A stretch of 64,000 nucleotides of DNA, taken from contig CM055100.1 of NCBI GenBank assembly GCA_029204225.1, forward strand, positions 32,889,645 through 32,953,644. The letters run 5' to 3'. Numbering within the stretch: the first letter of the stretch is position 1; each line of letters begins with the position of its first letter. Origin of the DNA: Diphasiastrum complanatum (taxonomy: Eukaryota > Streptophyta > Lycopodiopsida > Lycopodiales > Lycopodiaceae). The position numbers and the translations under genes are program-made. This document shows, piece by piece, positions 10,429 to 21,305 of the stretch. The notes beneath the pieces were generated by a model that saw only the letters and a list, made by a program, of their open reading frames with translations, was not told the DNA's origin and ran no database searches.

Positions 10429-10573
10429 GCATTCTACAATAACCTGCACAACTTGAGTACAGCAAAGCAGATAAGGCCGGAAGTGCAAAGACTGGAAAGA
10501 CCCGTAATGCACGCATTTGCCATGGTATTCCAGGAGACCTTGTTGCCATGATTGCAATTCCCAAAACAAGGAC
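10429..10573 (-). CDS. LNP: Lunapark coding exon 2 (second transmembrane segment)
   Basis: This 145-bp exon is bounded by AG (10575-10574) and a GTGAGT donor (10428-10423). Translated in phase 0 it begins VLVLGIAIMATRSPG and continues through QMRALRVFPVFALPALSALLYSS, the second hydrophobic segment of Lunapark proteins, including the conserved AIM-TR and W-MR-RV-P blocks known from plant homologues. It joins the upstream coding exon in frame at Glu-Val, the junction expected from the family. Lunapark stabilises three-way junctions of the tubular ER network. The exon ends in phase 1; the coiled-coil and zinc-ribbon exons are not in the window and must lie to the left. Confidence 0.82.
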
Positions 10574-11396
10574 CTGGTGAAACCATCAGTTGACGGAGAC
10601 AGAAGGAAGTCAAGGTGTTAGAAAAGTCCATCAGGCTTTTAGTTGCTCACCAGTGCCTCTATAACAAAGTACTACATGTGAGCTTTCAAAGGGCAAGATA
10701 GACATATTTGATCATATATTCTTGAAATCTAACCGAGAGAAACAAAATGCTAGATAAAAAGTGAAGCTTAAACAAACTGCAATTTAGTACACTGAGAACG
10801 ATGACATAAATCACAACAATAGATTCCTGGAAGATGGTACTACTGCATGGAAATTCAGCAAGGCAGAGGTGCAAGGCAAGTAATCTGCCCATAGATGCAT
10901 CATACATTCCAAAACGTGTTCCAGAATGGGATCTGGGAATTAGGGTTAGGGTTTCCCAAATCAAAAAAAAAATTCAATTTTTCTAAAACCTTTCCTTTTT
11001 CTTTGCTTTTCCTTGAAAAAAATTCCGGGAACTGTAAAAAGAATCAGCTAATCTATAGTAAGAATAATAGTAAAACTTATTCTACAACAATTTATGTCCT
11101 TCTCTGACGGCTTAACAAGGGATTAACTCCAAAGTGAAGGATTTATCGTCTTTATGCTACACTCTTTCAGATAAACAAACAGAATATTCTTTTTATTTTC
11201 GTAATGTGAGGCAATACAACCTCCTTTGTTTTATGGACTTTGAGTTAATTTTACATGCTTGTAGAGTAACTTTTGCAAACATTTGTATAGAGACTGTAAA
11301 AAGGTTATGGCTAATTTTGGATAGTGGAACGACATCATTTTGTCAAAATCAAACTATATTGACTCTCAAAGTCAAAAAAGAAACTTGAAGTAGTTA

Positions 11397-12190
11397 TTGG
11401 CTTATGAAGAGAAGGTACATGAGGCTACAACTTTGACCCTGAATACCTCAGAAGAGGAGTCACGGGTGCCTCCAGCCTTTATGATCTCCGTCATTTGTGT
11501 AGATCAGTTACGTTCATATGAATATCTCAACAACCATCGAAAAATACTTCTTTCTCTTGAAGCTACGATCCAAGCTGTTCAAACTCATCTTCAAAAACTA
11601 GATTCGTCTATCCGATGATCTCAGGAAAGAAGTTACAGCCATCAAACTCGAAGCTTCCTCTCATTCGACTACGTCAGCTAAGATCCAACAGCTTGAAAGT
11701 CAAGTGGAACAAAATCATACCGTTGTCCGATCCTAGGCAGATGTGCTCAAAGGTGCTAATACTGTTGTTCTACCACCTCCATCTTCCTTTATCTCGGCTA
11801 CGTTCACCGAAAGCTGTTTGCGAGAGCAGAAGGCTCTTAATGTCCGAGTCAGAGGTATTACGAACTCCCATGATGTTGTTGGTGATGCTAAAGAGTTTCT
11901 TGAAGAAAATGGATACTGCATGGCGACCTAAGAAAGACCCAAGCACTCTTGTCATACACTTTGCATCTGCAACTGGCCGTCATGAAGTGCACGGGAAGAG
12001 ATCTACACTGCGGGGCACTATGAAATACCTGGATGAAGACCTTACTTTCATTCAAGTTCAAGAACGGAAAAAGGCAAAACATGAGGCTGTAACGAATGGA
12101 AAGCGGCTGATCCCCAGAGATGGTATCATTCGTTTTGAAGATATTAAACCTGTTGCTACTAATGAGATATCTGAGATTGTTCAGAGTTAG
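11397..12190 (+). pseudogene. LINE ORF1-like protein, broken
   Basis: Frames at 11397-11618, 11615-12190 and 11743-11931 together give an ORF1p-like protein: a heptad-rich helix (ILLSLEATIQAVQTHLQKL and IQQLESQVEQN), then a nucleic-acid-binding core of the RRM type (VRVRGITNSHDVVGDAKEFL, STLVIHFASATGRHEV) and a basic C-terminal part (QERKKAKHEAV). Frame changes near 11620, 11735 and 11925 and a TAG near 12190 break it. Such proteins bind LINE RNA as multimers. The assignment rests on architecture, not on a database match. Confidence 0.55.
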
Positions 12191-12351
12191 TGTGAGAGTT
12201 AGAGCATTGAAGAGATGCCAGTTGAATATGTAAATGGTCTTCGTACCATATAATCCTGGACACTATCCTCTTCTTAGTTAGTTTGTTTTTTAGTTATGTT
12301 GTTTGACGGCACTGCTCCATCTTGGTTCCACTTTACCTGATGTACTTGTTC

Positions 12352-12424
12352 GTCTTATATGCCTTTTGGCATGGAAAAGACGTTAATAAAGCTTCTTCTT
12401 CTTCTTCTTCTTCTTCTTCTCTCT
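12352..12424 (+). other. 3' end structure of LINE copy A
   Basis: GTCTTAT (12352-12358), stem ATGCC (12359-12363), loop TTTT, stem GGCAT (12368-12372), ten bases GGAAAAGACG-, then TTAATAAA (12383-12390) and a (CTT)n tail. The same spacing is found in three other copies in the window. Confidence 0.8.
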
Positions 12425-12444
12425 TCGACTGATTGCTAGGAGCA

Positions 12445-12518
<74 letters not shown>
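12445..12518. repeat. (TC)n microsatellite at the LINE A/LINE B junction
   Basis: A nearly pure CT run with one G interruption at 12453. About 20 unrelated bases separate it from the (TTC)n tail of copy A, and LINE copy B begins directly after it at 12519. Confidence 0.9.
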
Positions 12519-12521
<3 letters not shown>

Positions 12522-12560
12522 GGCAGTTTCAACCTGACTAGCCACTTCACCCTCTATTTG

Positions 12561-13240
12561 GAGGAAGGTGCACTTGGCTCTCAAGACCTTCATTGCCCAT
12601 TGTCAGATGGAAGTAAGCTTTCAATGTGATATCCTTTTGTTAGCAGAGACTCATGAATCATTATATAGACCGCTCCCATCCATACAGGATTGCACTTGGC
12701 ACTCAGCGCATCGGCCCTTCTTGAGAGGGAAGACCTCCCGAGGTGATGGTGTTGCATGTCTCAACAAGGATGTTTTCAGTTCTCATTTTAAACTGGTCAA
12801 AAGTGATCCCTTTACATGTTTTATTTGGTTTCAGTTCTTTGGTCACTGTTTGGGGCTTTCTTAGGACCTCTTTCTTGCAGTTTGTTACTTTGCACCGCAG
12901 ACATCATCTTTTGCAGATTTTGGTGGTGACCCTTTCCAGGCTCTCTCAGATGATATAGTCAAATTTGCACAGCGAGGCCTTATTCTTTTAGCAAGGGATT
13001 TTAACCAACAAGCTATCTTTTTATCTCAATCTCTTTTGCAATCTGCCAATAATGCCTATCCTTTGAAAACCTTCTCTTCGCATAAACGCACCCACAACAA
13101 ATGGTATGATACAGAGTGCTTCTCATTGCATAAACAAATTGTTTACACTATGTTATTGCCTCCCCATCCTCCCATTTCTTATGGCGGATGTTCTCTAAAA
13201 ACCCTTATAAACCCGCTCCTATTGCTATTGAGTCATGGAT
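12561..13240 (+). pseudogene. LINE endonuclease remnant
   Basis: LLAETHE near 12635 fits the ET motif of APE-like endonucleases, and GDGVACLNKD (about 12742) is the shared G-GVA-L block. Further on RDFNQQ (about 12996) stands where GDFNAR is expected, so a catalytic neighbourhood is altered. After that the frame jumps to the inter-domain region (KWYDTEC), indicating an internal deletion near 13015. A stop after about 12862 also breaks it. The endonuclease would nick target DNA; this copy cannot. Confidence 0.7.
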
Positions 13241-13317
13241 AAATTATGCTACCAAGATTTATACATTAGACTCTCTTTCCATTTCTCTTTCCCCACACCA
13301 GCCTCTTCACCTCGTCC

Positions 13318-15270
13318 ATGGTTGAAAACGCCATTCAAAATGGTCAAACCCAAAAAGCCACTGATGTTGACCTCCTAAGTATGGCCTTCCTAAAACCAGT
13401 TGCTCACATTATTGCCCCATACATTTCCCATATCTTTAACCAATCTGTCATCTTCGGTCTCCCCACATCTTGGTGCACCAACCTTTTACACCCTATCCTA
13501 AAAGCCTGGGATCCTTTGTATTGAATGTAGACAACTACCGCACTATTATGATCAGTCATACTATGGCCAAGCTATATGGATCCGTTTTGCAATCTATTAT
13601 CAGCTCAGAGGGGTTACATGCTATGGGACAGGCAGGTTTTTGCATTGACTACTCCACGGCTGACCAGATATTCATCCTGAGATGTATTATTGAGGAGGCT
13701 AAGTTCAGGAGGTAGAGGGTTTATTGTTGCTTTGTGGATTTCCGCAAAGCCTTTGATTCTGTTCCGAGACACCTTTTACTCCAGCGCCAAACATCGCTTG
13801 GCTTTTCTCAAGAGGTCATTGCTGCTATCATCACATTGTATGAGAGAGTGTTGGCTCGCTTTCGAGATGGTGATGGATGGTCCTCTTACATTCATAGTAC
13901 AATGGGAGTTAAGCAGGGATGTCCTTTGTCCCCTACTCTCTTTGCTCTAAATATTGATGATCTTGAGCGGATTATTAGGCAAGAGGGTGGAGAAGGTTGT
14001 CCGTTAGCAAATATGATTATCCCTATTCTACTGTATGCGGATGATGTGATACTTCTATCTAGATCAGCATCTGGGCTTCAGCAACACCTTCATGCTTTAT
14101 ATACTTTTTGCCAGACATGGGGTTTGATGGTGAACATTGGTAAAACTAAGGTCATGGTCTTCAACACCAATCAACAGCATGTGAGAGACACAGTATTCTA
14201 CTATGATGGACTGCCACTGGAGATAGTAGCCTCTTATACATACCTGGGTGTCCTTTTTACTGGTCCATTGCTCACTTTTAGACCAGCTGCGTTGTCTAGG
14301 CTCCGCAAGGGGCACTCTGCTCTTGTCCAGGACGGAGAGGTTTTCCTCTATTTACTATGTACATGATCCTGACACGCGCTGTCGCCTTTTTTCTGCCACT
14401 GTCTCTCCGGTTGCTCTATATTCAGCAGAGACATGGTGCCCTGGCTTGTCCAGAGATACTTGGAGTGATATTTCACGTTTACAGATCCTTATGCTTAGCC
14501 GGATGATCCGTGCGAAACAGTCAGTTCCTCATGATATCATATTGGCAGAGTTTTCCTCACCACCACTAATTGTTGAGGCTATATTTCAAATTATCACATT
14601 CATTCAGAGAGTCTCAGAGCTTGATTCATCCAGATATGTTGTTGCACCTTTCACATCCTCTCACACTCTAGCTAGTCAGCAGGCTAAGGCCTCATGGTGT
14701 CAATGCGTTTCTGACCTTTTGCGTAGGTGGGGTTTATCTATATCTGATCTCCCGAATGGGACACACGTATATATCCGCCAACAGATTTATAGAGCTTACA
14801 TCAGCACGGTGTGGTCTCACCCAGATCCATCACGGTTCAAGCTTCATTTTTATCACACTCATCTTCTTCAGCTTGATGTTTCAGGGCTTCCATTCGGGCG
14901 GGTTATTTGTCTCGGACATTATCTTTCGGCCTGCATTATCGTCTTGGTCAGCTTAAGGTCTCTTCTCACCAGCTTGCTATTGAGAGAGGCAGATACATAG
15001 ACACACCTCGTCCGTTACGGATTTGTCAGTGCTACTCTTTACAGGAGATTGAGGATGAGTTCCATTTCATTTTTCGATGTCCGACCTACTATGAGATCAG
15101 AGGCAGATACCATTGCTTATACAAAGATACTCCACTTACACTTGGTTCTTTCCTTGCTTTCTCAGTTGCGAGATGTGTTGGTTTATTATTACGAGAGATG
15201 TTTACTCTGAGATCTTCTTCTTTATTGGATGCTTCGGATGTGGATCATAGCCAGTCCCGCATTACGCACT
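13318..15270 (+). pseudogene. LINE reverse transcriptase and C-terminal domain
   Basis: Blocks in order: PYISHIFNQS and NYRTIMI, GQAGF followed by ST-DQIF, VDFRKAFDSVPRHLL (13733 on), MGVKQGCPLSPTLF (13904 on), the catalytic LLYADDVILLS with YADD at 14034-14045, and KTKVMVF. The C-terminal region ends with a CQC...EDEFHFIFRCPTY motif (about 15028-15090), a Cys/His finger common in LINEs. Stops and frame changes near 13523, 13715, 14366 and 15000 show it is dead, though motif residues are intact. The RT would copy the element RNA at the nicked target. Confidence 0.88.
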
Positions 15271-15608
15271 TTTTTCAAAAGAGGCATAGAGATGAGACTT
15301 CTGACAGTGAGATAGACATTCCGGTACGACGACCGAAGCTCCAGCGTCATCTTCGCTCCTCCAGGCCCACGCTCTTCACCGGAGGCCAACACCTGCTTCT
15401 CACCATATGACACAATTTTTTATATCCACTTAGCCAGTTATATCAGTTTTCTCTTTCCCTCTGTGCAGTTGGTGGTTAAGCTACTGATATTGTACCCTCG
15501 ACAGAGCTGGAGGTTAAGCTTTGCTTTTCTCTCTGTTTTCTTGTGCTGGTTTAGCTTTTAGGAATAAGTCCTACGTGGACAATGCTCCTTTTTATGTACT
15601 TTTTATAT

Positions 15609-15670
15609 GTCTTATGTGCCCTCGGGCACTTGATAGACATTAATATAATTCTAATTCTAATTCTAATTCT
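15609..15670 (+). other. 3' end structure of LINE copy B
   Basis: GTCTTAT, stem GTGCC, loop CTCG, stem GGCAC (15616-15629 with one extra pair inside), ten bases, TTAATATAA, then about four units of a six-base ATTCTA-type repeat. The layout equals that of copies A and C although the stem sequence differs. Confidence 0.8.
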
Positions 15671-15909
15671 CTGCTGATGGCGCCATCGCGCAATGCCTCC
15701 ATCGCGCCTGGCTGCTGAGGGCGCCATCGCGTCCTGCTGTTGCCGCCTCCATCTCTGATAGTGCTACCCTGCTGCGCTGTCCTCCATCGCGCCTTGGTGT
15801 CCATCTACTTCTGATGGTGCTGCCCATTTCTCCATCTCGCCCTGTCCATCGCTTATGGTGCATGTCCTCCATTGCTGATTATTGCTTGCCTATCATTCGG
15901 ATTTGAAAA

Positions 15910-16002
15910 ATGCCTCGTCACAAAGGGGTTTCCCTTACTCCTAATCCATCTGGCATTTCCAGCGTTTCTATTGAACATGTAAATGGTACACGTACCATAT
16001 AA
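15910..16002 (+). CDS. 30-residue micro-ORF of the mini-LINE
   Basis: ATG at 15910, TAA at 16000-16002. The peptide starts MPRHKGVSLTPNPSG and ends EHVNGTRTI. The last residues resemble the translation just before the 3' UTR in copy A (EYVNGLRTI), so the ORF looks like the first and last codons of ORF1 joined in frame by deletion. Whether it is translated is unknown. Confidence 0.4.
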   Translation: MPRHKGVSLTPNPSGISSVSIEHVNGTRTI

Positions 16003-16100
16003 TCCTGGCTATATCAGTCTCTCTTAGTTAGTTTTGCTTTAGTTATGTTGTTTTGATGGCACTATTCCGTCTTGTTTCCATCTTATCTGATGTATTGTTC

Positions 16101-16140
16101 GTCTTATACGCCTTTTGGCATGGAAAAGACGTTTATAATA

Positions 16141-16143
<3 letters not shown>
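16101..16143 (+). other. 3' end structure of mini-LINE copy C
   Basis: GTCTTAT (16101-16107), stem ACGCC, loop TTTT, stem GGCAT (16117-16121) with one mismatch, ten bases, TTTATAATAAA, then (CT)n. Confidence 0.8.

Positions 16144-16226
<83 letters not shown>
16144..16226. repeat. (CT)n tail microsatellite
   Basis: A pure 83-base run directly attached to the LINE 3' end; open frames across it are artefacts of the repeat. Confidence 0.95.
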
Positions 16227-16229
<3 letters not shown>

Positions 16230-17670
16230 AACATGTCTACCCCAATTTGGTTTTTTCTTTTTATAGTAGGCCAATTGGAAAATCTTTCCAATTCAAACCG
16301 GCCAATTCAAATCCTAAAAGCAGGATTCAAATAATCAAGGGAGACAAAACTTTTGGAGGGAAAATAGTGCACCTTCCTATAGGACACCCAGTCCAAATGA
16401 TTAAGTAATAAAAGTTGGGCCTTTGGCAAACATGAATAAAAAAGAGGCTATGGCCAACATAATGAGTTAAAACGACAAGTTGTGAGGCACCAAAAATGTG
16501 CTAGATGGACCAAACGCCCACAACAAGTCTCCTACCTAAGCTACAAGCTGTAAACTATGTCCTTAATAGAAAGCAATCATCCATTAATTTATACTTTTTA
16601 GAAGAAGCACGCACTACGACTAGGTCCACACCCAACTAGAAGGACCAAAACCCACCAAGACACCCAGTAATATGTGTCCAAATGCCAGTTGTTATATCCA
16701 TACAAGATGTATGACACTAAGTAGACGCACAACTACTGGGGTCCCGTAGTTGTTTACTGTTTTTAGACCTTTTTAAAATACATTTAAGACTATTTTACAT
16801 AGTTACTGAATTGGGCCTTAATATTTCAAATTTCAAATTTCCCCTCCAAATTAGATTAAAATGGTAGCTTTTTCTTATATATATAGCCACTAAGGCTAAC
16901 CATTAATCAGTCATGAGAGTTGGAGTCTTAAGCTCTTTGTAGGGGAGTTCCATTTTTGTATTGGCGATCTGCCTAAGCTATCAAACCAATGATTTCATTA
17001 GTCTTCTTTGTTGGAGAATGCTTGTGAATGATTATTTTGGCGCTTTTATGAATGCTACTTGCTATCTTGCATGCTAAATCTGTAGATACATTCTTAACTT
17101 GGTATCAACGCAATTTCCTTCCTTGGTGGGAGTGCTAGTTTTTGTTTTGATTTTTTCTGCCGCCAAGTTTAGCATGTTGTTGGCTAAAGACCTGCTAGAA
17201 AAAAAATGGACATCCGCCAAGTGTGGAGAAACAAAAAAAGTTCCACCAAAAAGTGGCATTGAAAATAGCAAGGTAAATGCTCGAAAATTAAAAAATACCT
17301 CAAAAATAGTGCAAGATGAATGCTTGAGGTAAGGCTAATTGCATTGTGACTCGTGAGGTTGTGGTTTGTCGTGAAAGTGGTTCTTTGAGCTTAAATTTCT
17401 ATCGGAATGACTTATCAAGACTATACTATGGAATGACAAGCCTATGTGAAGTACCTATGCTTTGATGAGCGTAGTGTGGGGAACAAAATCAGCAACATTT
17501 TGTGTCATCGCCTTTAGGTTAGACTAACACTAAAACCTTCGAAAAATGGTCAATTGCATCCACAACCTTTATGTTAGCAATAAAGTAAAGGATTCTCCTA
17601 AATCTCATTCACACATGTTACCTTTATGTTGACCTTCATGGCATCATTACTTTCTTCCATCACTCCTATC
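16227..17670. other. Intron sequence, no gene seen
   Basis: AT-rich sequence within the LNP intron. Short ORFs at 17074-17332 have no recognisable domain. No repeat pair was found. Confidence 0.5.
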
Positions 17671-17672
17671 CA

Positions 17673-18066
17673 TCACATTAATTACCCCTAATGTTGTCAT
17701 TTAGGATTAATTAGGATTATTGGGCCAAGTCTGCGTGCTAATTCTAGGGGCCCTTACCTATATTTAGTAAAACTCAAGTTAGACTATAGTTAGACAAGTT
17801 CAAGATTCTAGTGCTTGATTTGGAGCACAAGTTTTGCTATAAATAGTTGTTGGTGCTTTTACGTTATACAGAAACATCAATTAGGCAATTGCTTTTAGGC
17901 TACTTTTGCTTCTGCCTGACCAAAGCCTATAAGTATGTAGTGCGCCCTAGCTCACATAGTTGGAGTTTCTCCTCACTTGTGTTCTCTCTCATGTGTTTGG
18001 CTATTGTTTCATCACAATAGGAATCTTGTCTTGGGTTACTTGTATGAGCATGTCGGTTTTCTAACA
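17673..18066 (+). repeat. 5' LTR of the LARD-like element
   Basis: It contains a TATA box CTATAAATAG at 17838-17847 and ends TCTAACA. It matches the 3' LTR throughout except for scattered substitutions and small indels. Confidence 0.85.
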
Positions 18067-18078
18067 TGGTATTATAGC
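18067..18078 (+). promoter_or_regulatory. Primer binding site, degenerate tRNA-Met
   Basis: TGGTATTATAGC directly abuts the LTR and differs at two positions from the usual TGGTATCAGAGC. Confidence 0.7.
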
Positions 18079-20871
18079 ATGCTTCAAGATTCGAGAGAGC
18101 AAGGAGGTACTCAATGAACGGAGTCAATCATCATATGCAGGTTGATTCGACTATCTTCAAGGTGTGGAGTTGGTGTCCCTAGCCAGCTCTCAAGTTTGAT
18201 CTTCGTCGAGCAGCTTTGTGAGAAGATCTAGTGCTACAAGGAGAAGGGCTATGCTGCAAGAGGAGATTATGAAATCTGCCTCAGATCTCAAGTCGCTATA
18301 GGACAGCAAAGCGTGGAGAAGATCTCAGTATCTAATCGCTGGCTGAATCTATATACTAAGCTGGAATCAAGCCTACAGATTGTTGGAAATCTACTTGCTG
18401 AAATCAGAACTGATCAGATCGCTGAAACTTGGTTGCTACAAGTGGGATCATCTGCAGGAATTGGATTACAACACATCTGCAAGGCAGATCCCTGATTGCA
18501 GATCGGGAAGCAAACAGTTCCCTGCAGATGATCAGCAGATCTACTGTTGGAAGGAGGCTGATAGCGTACGTCTGGCTTCAAAAAATTGCTACAAAACCAG
18601 CAAGATACCTAGGTTGCTGAGAAAGATTGTTGTTGTTCCAAAAACTCAGGTCATTGAAGAAGTCAGGTTGCTAATATCTGTTGTTCGCTGAATTCAGATC
18701 ATACTAATCGCTGCATAGACAAGCAATTTTCAGAGTCAAGACACAGCAAGATTAGGTTCCAGGATTGCTAAGTTTTTCGCAAGCCAATAAAAGGCAAATC
18801 AATAGAGGAAAGATTTTATTGGTTGCTGGAGGCAAATCGCTGCAGAGAGATCAGAGTGCTTAACCAAGATAGATAGCCGAAGACAGCTAGGATTGCAACA
18901 TTTGTTGTTCCATAGAAGGCTGTTGGAACGTCATTGGAAGTACGAAGCTATTACAAGTTCGCTATTGAAGGCTGTTGGAACGTCGTTGGAGATCAACAGG
19001 ACCAGCGTCATGGAACTACAAGGCAAAGGGTCAACTCACAGGAAAAATGAAAACTATGTGAAACAAGAGACAGCGAGGGAGATGGTAGGGAAAGGCAATC
19101 GGCAATCATGGTGTCGCTGAAGTTACAGAAGAAGCTACCAACCAGCATACTGAAGGAAGGCCAACTTCAGAGGTTCTAAGATTAGAGAAGATTTTGTTGA
19201 GGTTGGAATCGACAAAGGTGCAAACTTTAAGAGGGAGTTGCATGAGAAGCATAGACTATCAGTCTATATAGGTAAATCGATATTCAACAGGATGCTTCAT
19301 TGATTCACAGTTTCTTATCATGGTGACAAATGATAAGTTCACTGTTACAAGTGACAGGTGTGACAAGCTATGTGGTCGTCATTCTATGTTGTATCAATTT
19401 GGTTTCTATTCAAGTCGTAGGAGCTTAGTTTTGTGGTAGAAACTTTCTTGTCTATCTAAACTAATATCGCTTGAGATTTAAGATTGATCGAAGTGATTGT
19501 TTGTTGTGGTTGTCAAGTAATTCCTAAATAACATCCAAGTCATACTTGATCGTTCATGTGGTGGTACCAAGTGAGATCAATTCTACTAGGAAGATCTAGT
19601 GTTTGAATCTATCCAAGTTCATGTTTTGTCATGTGGTAGATTTTGTTGTTTCCAATAAGATTTAAAGCTAAGGTTTGTTGATTAGCCGTTGAAAATCAAC
19701 GGTACAGGTTGTTGTTCAGCCTCAAAAAAACAACAGGGTTCATTCTATGAATTGACAGGTTATTGGTCGCCTTGGATAATCAACATGAAGTCTTCTTAAG
19801 TGAAGCAGGTTTCTTCAAGGAAGATGGACGTACACCAGTTGGGAAGTTTGCATATGACAAAGTGTCAGGACAAATAGATGTCATGGTGAGATGCTTTCTA
19901 AGATGGAAAGTTGTTTGGAGCAAGGAACTCTATGTGTGAGATAGAGGTAGGAGATTCCATGAAAAGATAGTGTCAAGTACTTTGTGTGAGAAAGTATTTG
20001 AGGGGGAGTATCAATTGCTTTGTGTGAGGAAGTATTATATACGTTTTATCTTTCTATTGGGGATGCTCTATTACTTGCATATTTGGTTTGGTTCATGGAG
20101 GACATTCTATTTGTATCATTGTTGGAGAGGGGTTGAAGACAGGAACGGAAACATGAAGGGTGGGTATATCCAAGGAAAGTAGGTCAAGCTAATTCCATCA
20201 AGTCAATCACAGATGGTAACTTATGAGAGTACCAAAGAATTGAAGTGAATTCAATTCAAGGAATCGACACAAGTGGAGCCAACTACTTATGAAGTACAGG
20301 TTTCTGACATGGGTGTTGATGCATGAGATTTGATATTGATATTTGTAGATCTATTTCCTACTTATGGTTGTCATGATGGTGCTATGGTAAACAAAGAGGA
20401 TTACATTTTCTCTATGAATGTTGGTGAGATCCCTTGTGGTAGCTTGGAAGATGTTCAAAGAGACCAAGAGAGTCAATCTTCAAGCAAAATTCTCAAGGTT
20501 AAGGCAAAGGTTATCATGTCTACATTATTTGATTCAAGGGAGTCACAAATCTGTGATTCAAAGGAAGTCAAGGGATCGGGTGACATGTTGCACTCATGAT
20601 GGTCACACATATACACTAAAGGGATATGAAGACTAAAGCAAGACATTGGGAAGTCCTATGAAGCAGGTTTATATAAAAAGGATCGACATTTGAAGAAATT
20701 CTAAATCACCATTCAAAAGAAGTTTTACATCAAGTAATGAAGACATTGAGATCAGAGTTGATCGTGGATTCTACATCAGAGTTGAGGATCTTCATTACAT
20801 GGGGTCGTGGAGGATACACAAGCATACTTGTGCTATGCATAGTTTTTGACAATGTAAACATTAAGGGGAAG
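18079..20871 (+). other. Non-coding interior of the LARD-like element
   Basis: Many short ORFs (up to 103 codons at 18380-18691) but no protein motif. A GGCTGTTGGAACGTC unit is repeated at about 18918 and 18970, and a TTTGTGTGAG-AAGTATT unit is repeated near 19981 and 20020. A purine tract at 20860-20871 precedes the 3' LTR. Confidence 0.6.
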
Positions 20872-21300
20872 TGTTAGAGTTAATGTTCACATTAATTACC
20901 CCTAATGTTGTCATTTAGGATTAATTAGGATTATTGGGTCATGCCTGCATGCTAATTCTAGGGGCCCTTACCTATATTTAGTAAAAGTCACATCAAAATA
21001 TAGTTAGACAAGTTCAAGATTCTACTGCTTGATTTGGAGCACAAGTTTTGCTATAAATAGGTGTTGGTGCTTTTACCTTATATAGAGACATCAATTAGGC
21101 AATTGCTTTTCGGATGCTTTTGCTTTTGCTTTTGGCATAGACCAAAGTCTATAAGTATGTAGTGCACCCTAGCTCATTTGCAATGGGACATAGTCGGAGT
21201 TTCTCATCACTTGTGTTCTTTCTCATGTGTTTGGCTATTGCTTCATCACAATAGGAATCTTGTCTTTGGTTACTTGTATGAGCAAGTCGGTTTTCTAACA
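20872..21300 (+). repeat. 3' LTR of the LARD-like element
   Basis: It starts TGTTAGAG, has the TATA box CTATAAATAG near 21051-21060 and ends TCTAACA; 429 bp. Confidence 0.85.
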
Positions 21301-21305
21301 CATCA

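Larger units (their letters stand above)
11395..12424 (+). mobile_element. ORF1-only LINE copy A (half-LINE)
   Basis: This copy consists of a broken ORF1 followed at once by a LINE 3' UTR, with no endonuclease or RT between. The last 165 bases match those of the short copy C at 15963-16143 closely. It ends with a 5-bp stem hairpin, TTAATAAA and a (TTC)n tail. The left boundary is uncertain; the 5' UTR seen in copy C is absent, so it is probably 5'-truncated. It depends on another element's RT. Confidence 0.65.
12519..15670 (+). mobile_element. LINE copy B with endonuclease and RT
   Basis: This 5'-truncated non-LTR retrotransposon has an APE-type endonuclease remnant, reverse transcriptase, a C-terminal Cys/His motif, a 3' UTR, a terminal hairpin (15616-15629) and an ATTCTA-type repeat tail. 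It begins inside the endonuclease right after a (TC)n run and is followed head-to-tail by copy C. The clade (L1, RTE or another) could not be fixed by eye. Confidence 0.85.
15671..16226 (+). mobile_element. Mini-LINE copy C with 5' UTR and 3' UTR
   Basis: This 550-bp copy starts right at the tail of copy B. It has a GC-rich 5' region with repeated CCATCGCG units (15678-15800), a start codon at 15910, a 30-codon ORF, a 3' UTR nearly identical to that of copy A, the terminal hairpin and an 83-base (CT)n tail. It appears to be an internal deletion derivative of the copy A family. Confidence 0.7.
17673..21300 (+). mobile_element. Non-coding LTR retrotransposon (LARD-like)
   Basis: Two LTRs (17673-18066 and 20872-21300) flank 2.8 kb without recognisable gag or pol. 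The 5' LTR ends TCTAACA and is followed by TGGTATTATAGC, a tRNA-Met primer site with two changes. The 3' LTR is preceded by the purine tract ATTAAGGGGAAG. The 5' LTR lacks about the first 16 bases present in the 3' LTR. CATCA at 17671-17675 and 21301-21305 could be the target duplication, though part of it overlaps LTR sequence. Such elements need proteins supplied by others. Confidence 0.8.

Noticed and set aside
10937-10953. TTAGGGTTAGGGTTT, telomere-like
   Set aside because: Only about two units; too short for an interstitial telomere and common in AT-rich plant DNA.
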